Origin: Diaminobutyricibacter sp. McL0608
GTDB lineage: Bacteria > Actinomycetota > Actinomycetes > Actinomycetales > Microbacteriaceae
Length of the DNA stretch: 64,000 nucleotides
Direction: 5' to 3'
Assembly (NCBI RefSeq): GCF_039613825.1
Contig: NZ_CP154826.1
Coordinates: 1,922,001 to 1,986,000 of the forward strand
How positions within the stretch are numbered: position 1 is the stretch's first letter; every line of letters starts with the position of its first letter. Made by a program: the position numbers and the translations under genes. The notes beneath the pieces were generated by a model. The model was given only the letters and a program-made list of their open reading frames with translations, ran no database searches and had not been told where the DNA came from. Below are positions 56,886 through 64,000 of this stretch, in pieces.

Positions 56886-57866
56886 TTGGCTCTCACCGCC
56901 GACGTCAAAGACGAACTCTCGAAGGTCGAGGTCAGCAAGACCACGGTCCGCGCGGCAGAACTCGCGACCATCCTCCGGTTCTCCGGCGGTCTTCACCTGA
57001 TCTCCGGGCGTATCGCCGTCGAGAGCGAGCTCGACACCCCTGAGCTCGCCCGTCGCGTGCGCAAAGACCTCGCAGAGCTCTACGGCGTCCGAAGTGAAGT
57101 GTCGGTCATCTCCGCGTCCGGCCTGCGCCGGACCAGCCAGTACCTCGTCCGCGTTCTCGACGGTGGCGAGACCCTCGCTCGCCAGACAGGGCTGCTCGAC
57201 GCACGCCGCAGGCCCATCCGTGGACTTCCGAATCGACTGACCACCGGCTCACGCGAAGAACTCGCCGCCGTCTGGCGCGGGGCATTCCTCGCTCACGGCT
57301 CGCTCACCGACCCGGGCCGGTCCGCAGCGCTCGAGGTGACCTGCCCGGGCAACGAATCCGCCATGGCGCTCGTCGGCGCGGCCGGGCGGCTCGGGATCGC
57401 CGCGAAGGCGCGCGAGGTGCGCGGCGTGCACCGCGTCGTCATCCGCGACGGAGACGCCATCAGCGCGATGCTCGTGCACATGGGCGCAACCGGAACCGTG
57501 CAGAGCTGGGAGCAGCTCCGGCAGCGCCGCGAGGTGCGTGCCACGGCGAACCGTCTCGTGAACTTCGACGACGCGAACCTGCGCAGATCCGCCCAGGCCG
57601 CCGTGGCAGCGTGCGCCCGCGTCGAGCGCGCTCTCGAGATCCTCGCGGACGACGTGCCGGAGCACCTGCGTTACGCCGGCGAACTGCGCCTCAACTTCCG
57701 TGATTCGAGTCTCGACGAGCTCGGCCACCACGCCGACCCGCCCATGACGAAGGATGCCGTGGCCGGCCGCATCCGCCGGCTCCTCGCGATGGCGGACAAG
57801 CGTGCCGTCGACCTCGGAATCCCCGGCACGGACGCCAACCTCCCCGCCGACCTCGACGAGGTCTGA
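56886..57866 (+). CDS. whiA: DNA-binding protein WhiA
   Basis: A 326-residue regulator; in Streptomyces it works with WhiB to start sporulation septation, and in non-sporulating relatives it affects cell division. It has an N-terminal LAGLIDADG-like domain ([28 protein letters not shown]) without nuclease residues and a C-terminal helix-turn-helix ([35 protein letters not shown]). The TTG start is accepted because homology begins at once ([15 protein letters not shown]) and AGGACAG lies just upstream. It lies 85 bp after rapZ. Confidence 0.95.
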   Translation: MALTADVKDELSKVEVSKTTVRAAELATILRFSGGLHLISGRIAVESELDTPELARRVRKDLAELYGVRSEVSVISASGLRRTSQYLVRVLDGGETLARQTGLLDARRRPIRGLPNRLTTGSREELAAVWRGAFLAHGSLTDPGRSAALEVTCPGNESAMALVGAAGRLGIAAKAREVRGVHRVVIRDGDAISAMLVHMGATGTVQSWEQLRQRREVRATANRLVNFDDANLRRSAQAAVAACARVERALEILADDVPEHLRYAGELRLNFRDSSLDELGHHADPPMTKDAVAGRIRRLLAMADKRAVDLGIPGTDANLPADLDEV

Positions 57867-57932
57867 CCGAAGCACCATCGCCGGGCGTTTTCAAGGGTGC
57901 AAGGTTCATCTTCTGCCGCCGCTCCGCCTCAC

Positions 57933-57938
57933 TAGACT
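57933..57938 (+). promoter_or_regulatory. -10 box (TAGACT) of sodA
   Basis: TAGACT about 65 nt before ATG 58003, leaving a leader of near 58 nt with a GAGGAG ribosome site at 57991-57996. Confidence 0.5.
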
Positions 57939-58002
57939 GGAAAAGTCGCTCGAAAGCCGTCGCGAATGGATCGCGTGCGGCAACGATATGAGGAGATGAG
58001 TA

Positions 58003-58629
58003 ATGGCTGACTACACGCTCGCAGACCTTCCGTACGACTACTCGGCACTTGAGCCGAACATCAGCGGTCGGATCATGGAGCTGCACCACGACAAGCATCA
58101 CAAGGCCTACGTCGACGGTGCGAACACCGCCCTCGCCAAGCTCGCCGAAGCACGCGACGCCGAGGACCTCACCTATGTGAACAAGCTCCAGAAAGACCTC
58201 GCGTTCAACCTCGCCGGCCACGTGAACCACACCGTGTTCTGGAACAACCTCTCGCCCGACGGCGGCGACAAGCCGGCTGGCGAGCTGGGTGCGGCGATCG
58301 ACGAGTACTTCGGGTCCTTCGACAAGTTCCGCGCGCACTTCACCGCGTCCGCGCTGGGCATCCAGGGTTCCGGATGGTCGATCCTCGCCTGGGACTCGCT
58401 GGGGCAGAAGCTGATCATCGAGCAGCTGTACGACCACCAGGGAAACCTGGCCGCCGCAACGATTCCGCTGCTGCTGCTCGACATGTGGGAGCACGCGTTC
58501 TACCTCGACTACGTGAACGTGAAGGCCGACTACGTCAAGGCATTCTGGAACATCACGAACTGGGTGGATGTGGACAAGCGCTTCCAGGCGGCGCGCGAAA
58601 AGACCTCGGGGCTCCTGCTACTGTCGTAG
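58003..58629 (+). CDS. sodA: Superoxide dismutase (Mn/Fe type)
   Basis: A 208-residue enzyme that converts superoxide to hydrogen peroxide and oxygen. The N-terminal ligand His28 is in [10 protein letters not shown], the second in [11 protein letters not shown] near residue 76, and the Asp and His of [15 protein letters not shown] near residues 160-175. The Gly-Gln pair that discriminates Mn and Fe forms is not decisive here; I use sodA for the Mn-like pattern DMWEHA. No signal peptide, so it is cytoplasmic. A TAGACT promoter lies before it and a hairpin terminator after it. Confidence 0.95.
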   Translation: MADYTLADLPYDYSALEPNISGRIMELHHDKHHKAYVDGANTALAKLAEARDAEDLTYVNKLQKDLAFNLAGHVNHTVFWNNLSPDGGDKPAGELGAAIDEYFGSFDKFRAHFTASALGIQGSGWSILAWDSLGQKLIIEQLYDHQGNLAAATIPLLLLDMWEHAFYLDYVNVKADYVKAFWNITNWVDVDKRFQAAREKTSGLLLLS

Positions 58630-58639
58630 CGGGAATGGT

Positions 58640-58665
58640 GTCCCGGGTGGATCACCGCCCGGGAC
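58640..58665 (+). terminator. Hairpin after sodA
   Basis: An 11-bp stem with one G-T pair (58640-58650 with 58655-58665) and an ATCA loop starts 10 bp after the sodA stop. It is GC-rich and lacks a T-run. Confidence 0.7.
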
Positions 58666-58719
58666 GCCGCCGTCCGCATTTCATCCCCAAATATGCGCCG
58701 CTCGGCGCCTCTGAAGTAA

Positions 58720-59739
<1,020 letters not shown>

Positions 59740-59754
59740 CAGCAGGGAACCGAC

Positions 59755-60972
59755 GTGACGCTTCGCACATTGGATTCACTCGGTTCGCTCGCCGGAAAGC
59801 GCGTCATCGTCCGCTGTGATCTGAACGTCCCCCTCAAGGACGGCCAGATCACGGACGATGGCCGTGTGCGAGCGTCGATTCCCACGCTGAACGCCCTGAT
59901 CAACCAGGGCGCCAGGGTCGTCGTGGTCTCCCACCTCGGCCGGCCCGAAGGCGCCCCGGATGCCCGGTACAGCCTCGCTCCGGTCGCACAGCGCCTGTGC
60001 GAGCTCCTCGGCAAGCCGGTGACCTTCGCACGCGACACGGTCGGCGGCGGCGCCCGTGAGGCCGTCGAAGGCCTCGAAGACGGCGATGTCGCCCTGCTCG
60101 AGAACCTCCGCTTCAACCCGGGGGAGACGAGCAAGGACCAGACCGAGCGCGAAGCCTTCGCCTCCCGCCTGGCCGAGTTCGGCGACGCATTCGTGAGCGA
60201 CGGCTTCGGCGTCGTCCACCGCGAGCAGGCAAGCGTGTACGAGCTCGCGAAGCTCCTCCCGAGTGCAGCAGGACAGCTCATCGCAACCGAGCTCGACGTG
60301 CTCGATCGACTCACCGAGAACCCCGAGCGGCCGTACGTGGTCGTTCTCGGCGGTTCGAAGGTCTCCGACAAGCTCGGCGTGATCGGCCACCTGCTTCCGC
60401 GGGTGAACTCCCTGCTCATCGGCGGCGGCATGCTGTTCACCTTCCTTGCGGCTCAGGGTCACAAGGTCGGGTCGAGCCTTCTCGAGGCCGACCAGATCGA
60501 CACGGTCAAGGGCTATCTCGAGCAGGCACAGAAGCTCGGTGTCGAGATCGTGCTTCCGCGTGATGTCGTCGTCGCCTCGAAGTTCGGTGCGGATGCGGAG
60601 CACGTGGTTCGCCCGATCGACGGGATCGAGGACACCCCGTGGGGCGCTTCCGGTCTCGGTCTCGACATCGGTCCCGCGACGTCCGAGTTGTTCGCCGAAT
60701 ACGTCCGTTCCGGTCGCACCGTGTTCTGGAACGGGCCGATGGGTGTGTTCGAACTCGCACCCTTCGCCGCGGGCACGAAGGCGATCGCCCAGGCGCTCAC
60801 TGAGATCGACGGCCTCGGTGTCGTCGGCGGCGGTGACTCGGCGGCGGCCGTTCGCGCACTCGGATTCAGCGATGACCAGTTCGGTCACATTTCTACCGGT
60901 GGTGGGGCGAGCCTCGAATTCCTCGAAGGCAAGCACCTGCCCGGCCTGGAGGTCCTCGGATGGCAGCAGTGA
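59755..60972 (+). CDS. pgk: Phosphoglycerate kinase
   Basis: A 405-residue enzyme that makes ATP from 1,3-bisphosphoglycerate. Motifs: KRVIVRCDLNVPLKDG (residues 14-29, substrate site), VVSHLGRPEGAPD, ALLENLRFNPGE, FVSDGFGVVHR, and the nucleotide domain PYVVVLGGSKVSDKLGV with VVGGGDSAAAV near the C-terminus. In FGVVHR the usual A-F-G-x-x-H-R reads G-F-G-V-V-H-R, as in other actinobacteria. GTG 59755 follows gap by 15 bp; the end overlaps tpiA by 13 bases. Confidence 0.97.
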   Translation: MTLRTLDSLGSLAGKRVIVRCDLNVPLKDGQITDDGRVRASIPTLNALINQGARVVVVSHLGRPEGAPDARYSLAPVAQRLCELLGKPVTFARDTVGGGAREAVEGLEDGDVALLENLRFNPGETSKDQTEREAFASRLAEFGDAFVSDGFGVVHREQASVYELAKLLPSAAGQLIATELDVLDRLTENPERPYVVVLGGSKVSDKLGVIGHLLPRVNSLLIGGGMLFTFLAAQGHKVGSSLLEADQIDTVKGYLEQAQKLGVEIVLPRDVVVASKFGADAEHVVRPIDGIEDTPWGASGLGLDIGPATSELFAEYVRSGRTVFWNGPMGVFELAPFAAGTKAIAQALTEIDGLGVVGGGDSAAAVRALGFSDDQFGHISTGGGASLEFLEGKHLPGLEVLGWQQ

Positions 60973-61763
60973 GCTCGTCGGTGCGGCGCACGCCGCTGAT
61001 CGCCGGCAACTGGAAGATGAACCTCGATCACCTGCAGGCGATCGCGTTCGTCCAGAAACTCGCGTGGACGCTGAAAGACGCCAATCACGACTTCAACACC
61101 GTCGAGGTCGCTGTCTTCCCACCCTTCACGGACCTTCGCAGTGTGCAGACGCTGATCTCTGCCGACAAGCTGCCTTTGGCTTTCGGTGGGCAGGACGTGT
61201 CCGAGCACGAATCGGGGGCGTACACCGGAGAGATCTCCGCGCACTTCCTGTCGAAGCTCGAATGCCGCTATGTCATCATCGGCCACTCCGAGCGACGCAC
61301 GCTGCACGCAGAGACGGACGAGCAGGTCGCCGGCAAGGTGGCAGCGGCGATCTCGCAGAACCTCGCGCCGATCATCTGCGTCGGCGAGACTGCTGAAGAT
61401 CTCGAGGAGCACGGGCCGAGCGCCATCCCAGTCTCGCAATTGCGGGCGGCGCTCGCGCACGTCACCACCGCGGCCGACATCGTCGTTGCATACGAGCCGG
61501 TCTGGGCCATCGGCTCCGGCCAGGCTGCGACGCCCGAGCAGGCGGAGCAGGTCGCAGCGGCTCTGCGCGCAGTGCTCGTCGAGGTCCTCGGTGAAGACGT
61601 CGCAGCGAAGACGCGCATCCTCTACGGCGGCTCCGTGAAGTCGGGAAACATCGCCAGTTTCATGCGAGAGCCGAACGTCGACGGGGCTCTCGTCGGCGGC
61701 GCAAGCCTCGACGTCGACGGGTTCGCCGCCATCGTGCGATACCAGAAGCACGTCGGTCTGTGA
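60960..61763 (+). CDS. tpiA: Triosephosphate isomerase
   Basis: A 267-residue enzyme that interconverts dihydroxyacetone phosphate and glyceraldehyde 3-phosphate. RTPLIAGNWKMN holds the active lysine near residue 18, IIGHSERR has His109, and AYEPVWAIGSG has the base Glu179. The ATG at 60960 is chosen since GGAGG (60948-60952) is 7 nt upstream; a GTG at 60969, which would give a 4-base overlap with pgk, is too far from that site. It is the last gene before secG, which has its own promoter. Confidence 0.97.
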   Translation: MAAVSSSVRRTPLIAGNWKMNLDHLQAIAFVQKLAWTLKDANHDFNTVEVAVFPPFTDLRSVQTLISADKLPLAFGGQDVSEHESGAYTGEISAHFLSKLECRYVIIGHSERRTLHAETDEQVAGKVAAAISQNLAPIICVGETAEDLEEHGPSAIPVSQLRAALAHVTTAADIVVAYEPVWAIGSGQAATPEQAEQVAAALRAVLVEVLGEDVAAKTRILYGGSVKSGNIASFMREPNVDGALVGGASLDVDGFAAIVRYQKHVGL

Positions 61764-61773
61764 CGCCTGCGGT

Positions 61774-61810
61774 TATACTGGTCTGTGGTCTTCCCGGGCG
61801 CTGAGCCCGG
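61774..61810 (+). promoter_or_regulatory. Promoter and leader hairpin of secG
   Basis: TATACT at 61774-61779 is a strong -10 box. Within the 52-nt leader a 6-bp hairpin CCGGGC-GCTGA-GCCCGG (61794-61799 with 61805-61810) ends 10 bp before the AAAGG ribosome site. It may also serve as a weak terminator of tpiA. Confidence 0.5.
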
Positions 61811-61831
61811 ACGTTCCCCGAAAGGTTTCTC

Positions 61832-62083
61832 GTGCAAATTCTCCAGGTCGTCCTGCAGGTGCTGCTTGGCATCACCAGCCTCCTGCTGACCCTGCTCATC
61901 CTTCTGCACAAGGGTCGTGGTGGCGGTCTTTCAGACATGTTCGGCGGTGGCGTCACCTCCAACCTCGGAGCATCCGGAGTTGCTGAACGCAACCTTAATC
62001 GCATCACCGTGATCCTCGGCCTGATCTGGATCACGTGCATCGTCGTACTCGGACTCATCACCAAGTTCGATACTGGCGCCTGA
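61832..62083 (+). CDS. secG: Preprotein translocase subunit SecG
   Basis: An 83-residue protein with two membrane helices (about 3-22 and 52-72), the small auxiliary subunit of the SecYEG channel. The loop between them has the conserved LLHKGRGGGLSDMFGGG. GTG 61832 has AAAGG 6 nt upstream. Location between tpiA and rbpA is typical for actinobacteria. A TATACT box in front indicates separate expression. Confidence 0.93.
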   Translation: MQILQVVLQVLLGITSLLLTLLILLHKGRGGGLSDMFGGGVTSNLGASGVAERNLNRITVILGLIWITCIVVLGLITKFDTGA

Positions 62084-62119
62084 CCACAGCACATCGGCCT
62101 GCGGGCCAAAGGAGGAACA

Positions 62120-62488
62120 ATGGCATCCGGTGGAAGCGCAATTCGGGGTTCGCGTGTAGGCGCAGGCCCTATGGGGGAGCAGGACCGCGGCTACCACGCT
62201 GAGCGTATCTCCGTCTCGTACTGGGACGCCCTGGGCAATGAGACGGTGCGGCATTTCGCAGCGAACCTTCCCGACGACGAGATTCCCGACATCATCGATT
62301 CGCCGTCGTCGGGGCTTCCCGCCGGGCGTGACAAGGACAACCCGCCGTCGGTGGCCAAGCTCGAGCCGTACAAGACGCATCTCGCCTACGTGAAGGAACG
62401 GCGCACGGAAGATGAGGCCGAGCAGCTCCTCGAAGACGCCCTGACGCAGCTTCGCGCGCGTCGCGGAAAGCTCAGCGCAACAAACTAG
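62120..62488 (+). CDS. rbpA: RNA polymerase-binding protein RbpA
   Basis: A 122-residue actinobacterial transcription factor that binds RNA polymerase and the principal sigma factor and stabilises the open complex. The N-terminal tail SAIRGSRVGAGPMGEQDRG and the core YWDALGNETVRHFAANLPDDEIP are typical, as is the C-terminal sigma-interaction helix KTHLAYVKERRTEDEAEQLL. The zinc cysteines of some homologues are absent, a known variation. The GGAGG (62111-62115) is a strong ribosome site. A 17-bp terminator follows the stop. Confidence 0.95.
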   Translation: MASGGSAIRGSRVGAGPMGEQDRGYHAERISVSYWDALGNETVRHFAANLPDDEIPDIIDSPSSGLPAGRDKDNPPSVAKLEPYKTHLAYVKERRTEDEAEQLLEDALTQLRARRGKLSATN

Positions 62489-62493
62489 CGCTC

Positions 62494-62539
62494 ACGTGGA
62501 AAGGCCCCGACGGATGTTCCGATCGGGGCCTTTCCACGT
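62494..62539. terminator. Terminator after rbpA, likely bidirectional
   Basis: A perfect 17-bp inverted repeat (62494-62510 with 62523-62539) and a 12-nt loop begins 5 bp after the rbpA stop, between converging genes. It contains TTTCC on one side and GGAAA on the other, so it can act on both strands. Confidence 0.85.
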
Positions 62540-62646
62540 CTACTCACTACGAAACCGTACTGGGCAGCATGCGGAGGGCGCTCGCGTGCGGCCGCAGCAT
62601 GCCACGGCGCGCCGGGCGGGGATCGGCGCGCCAAGTAACCGGCGCG

Positions 62647-63417
62647 TCAGTAAGACGGTGCGATCAGGTTCGCCGGCACTTCGGCCGCCGCGTCCTGGTC
62701 GACGAAGAAAACCGTGCGCTTACGACCCTTCGCGCCCGCGACAGGCACTTCGGTGTAGCTTGCGCCCGCGAGTGCGAGACCCAGCGCAGACGCCTTGTCT
62801 TCCCCGGCAAGGACGAGCCAGATGCGGTCCGAGGAGTTCAGCACTGGGCGGGTGAGGCTGAGCCGTTCCGGCGGCGGCTTGGGGGAGTCGTGCACGGCCA
62901 CGACGGTGGCCTCGGTCTCGCGGATGCCCGCGCGGTCCGGGAAGAGCGATGCGATGTGGCCGTCGGGCCCGACACCGAGGAAAGTGATGTCGAAGCGCGG
63001 ATGCCGTCCTCCGTCGGGCGCATATGCAGCCAGTTCGTCCGCGTAGGCCGCAGCGGCCGCGTCGAGGTCGTCGAGCTCATCCGACGCCGCGAAGGGGTGG
63101 ATGTTCGCGGCTGGGACCGCGATGTGGTCGAGGAGCGCTTGACGGGCTGCCAGTTCGTTCCGCTCGGCGTCCGCCTTCGGAACCCAGCGCTCGTCGCCCC
63201 ACCAGAAGTGGACTTTCGACCAGTCGACGCTGTCCCGAGCCGGGGAGTCGTTGACGGCCTGAAGTACGGCGGTTCCCACCGTTCCGCCGGTGAGAACGAT
63301 GTTCGCGCCCCCGAGGTCGTCGATGATGTCGACGGTCTTCGTGAGGAAGCGTGCTGCAACGGAACCCGTGAGTGCCTGCTTGTCCGGGTGGACGAGCACC
63401 CGTCGTTCGTTGGTCAT
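62647..63417 (-). CDS. pgl: 6-phosphogluconolactonase
   Basis: A 256-residue enzyme that hydrolyses 6-phosphogluconolactone in the oxidative pentose phosphate pathway. NIVLTGGTVGTAVLQAV is the sugar-phosphate loop, VHFWWGDERWVP near residue 70 and FLGVGPDGHIASLFPD near 145 are the catalytic segments. The ATG overlaps the opcA stop by 4 bases (ATGA), so the two are coupled, consistent with an opcA-pgl order downstream of zwf. Confidence 0.94.
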   Translation of the reverse strand: MTNERRVLVHPDKQALTGSVAARFLTKTVDIIDDLGGANIVLTGGTVGTAVLQAVNDSPARDSVDWSKVHFWWGDERWVPKADAERNELAARQALLDHIAVPAANIHPFAASDELDDLDAAAAAYADELAAYAPDGGRHPRFDITFLGVGPDGHIASLFPDRAGIRETEATVVAVHDSPKPPPERLSLTRPVLNSSDRIWLVLAGEDKASALGLALAGASYTEVPVAGAKGRKRTVFFVDQDAAAEVPANLIAPSY

Positions 63418-64000
63418 CGCGTCGCGCCCACTCCTTCGTCGGCGGCCTCAAGCTCTTCGAGGCCCTTGGTGATCACCTCGCCGTACAGGTCGTCGGGGTC
63501 CAGCCTACGCAGTTCTTCAGCGAGGCAGTCGCGCAGATTGCGGCGTGGCAGCGAAAGGTCGTGGGTGGGCTGTCCCGGTTCGGAGAGCCGCGCGATGTCG
63601 GGGATCTCCCGTTCGAGCTCGATGATTCCGGATGCGCGCCCCAGGCGCACGCCGTGAATGCCGCTCGAACCGGTCGCACGCGACGTGAGATCGTGCTGCA
63701 CGGGTACCTGGAGCTGAAGGCGCAGCCAGGCAGCAAGGAGCACGGTCGACGGGGAGTCGGCCGCACCGGCGACCTCGACGGTCTCGACGGCCTCGTAGGG
63801 CGGCTGGTCGAGCACAGCGGCGAGCTGCGCCCGCCAGAGCGTCAGCCTCGTCCAGGCGAAGTCGGTGTCTCCCGGCTTGTACGTGCGCGACAAGTGGCGA
63901 AGCGCCTCGTGCGGGTCGGGCTGGGCGGACGCATCCGTGATCCGCCGGGTCGCGATGCGGCCGAGCGGCGACGCGGACACGACCTCGGGCGCGGCGCCTG
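63414..64000 (-). CDS. opcA: Glucose-6-phosphate dehydrogenase assembly protein OpcA, partial
   Basis: The C-terminal 195 residues of OpcA, which activates glucose-6-phosphate dehydrogenase. The gene runs off the right edge of the window. Recognisable are SPLGRIATRRITDA, WTRLTLWRAQLAAVLDQPPYE, and a beta-rich end GIHGVRLGRASGIIELER. The GTG at 63980 is internal; upstream codons (G-A-A-P-E-V) continue the family sequence. The zwf gene is expected beyond the edge. Confidence 0.92.
   Translation of the reverse strand, partial: GAAPEVVSASPLGRIATRRITDASAQPDPHEALRHLSRTYKPGDTDFAWTRLTLWRAQLAAVLDQPPYEAVETVEVAGAADSPSTVLLAAWLRLQLQVPVQHDLTSRATGSSGIHGVRLGRASGIIELEREIPDIARLSEPGQPTHDLSLPRRNLRDCLAEELRRLDPDDLYGEVITKGLEELEAADEGVGATR

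Noticed and set aside
61774-61832. secG TATACT box as another leaderless start (GTG 61785)
   Set aside because: The gap is 5 nt instead of 6-7, the ORF from 61785 is not secG, and the true secG start has a good ribosome site.

Overview
This window reads as chromosome of a high-GC Gram-positive actinobacterium, most likely a member of the Microbacteriaceae. Several things point there: GTG and TTG starts are frequent, TANNNT -10 boxes are common, and an actinobacterial SOS box (TCGAA-N-like arms) precedes uvrA. The marker genes whiA, rbpA, opcA, rapZ and an ANTAR-type response regulator are present, as is the order gap-pgk-tpiA-secG-rbpA-pgl-opcA. Family-level placement is inference; no rRNA lies in the window.

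Layout. Positions 1-9800 hold the end of the tryptophan operon (trpB partial, trpA), lgt, the glutamate synthase pair gltB-gltD, and pyk. Positions 9.8-31 kb are accessory: an LtrA-like membrane protein, LysE- and RhtA-type exporters, a GNAT acetyltransferase, three alpha/beta hydrolases, a phosphoketolase, an SGNH hydrolase, a secreted TIM-barrel-like protein, RidA, a luciferase-like oxidoreductase, and a LolA-like protein coupled to an ABC exporter. This stretch also has a zinc-ribbon/MBL-like protein, a 2H phosphoesterase, large GT-C-like membrane proteins, and a papain-like-motif protein of unknown role.

Positions 32513-34773 are a decayed mobile island bounded by a 25-bp perfect direct repeat, the right copy of which is the 3' end of tRNA-Leu(CAA). 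It carries a leucine-rich-repeat cargo gene, the truncated end of an HK97-type prohead protease, and a truncated, frameshifted tyrosine integrase. The remaining 29 kb is mostly core: response regulator, thioesterase, polA, a DUF885 peptidase-like protein, a DUF4166 / epimerase pair, rpsA, coaE, uvrB, a MoxR-DUF58-DUF4129 operon, uvrA, uvrC, rapZ, whiA, sodA, the lower-glycolysis genes, secG, rbpA, pgl and opcA (partial).

How it works together. pyk, gap, pgk, tpiA, phosphoketolase, pgl and opcA give glycolysis, the oxidative pentose phosphate entry and a phosphoketolase bypass. uvrABC and polA form the nucleotide excision and gap-filling route. gltBD and trpBA are amino-acid biosynthesis, and the two exporters may be overflow valves.

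The most striking pattern outside gene content is that many genes have a TANNNT hexamer exactly 6-7 nt before the start codon, as expected of leaderless mRNAs. Two such promoters appear to drive tiny upstream ORFs instead: one before the island LRR gene, one before the DUF4129 operon. I consider the LRR cargo with its leaderless leader peptide and operator-like palindrome the best candidate for something undescribed.
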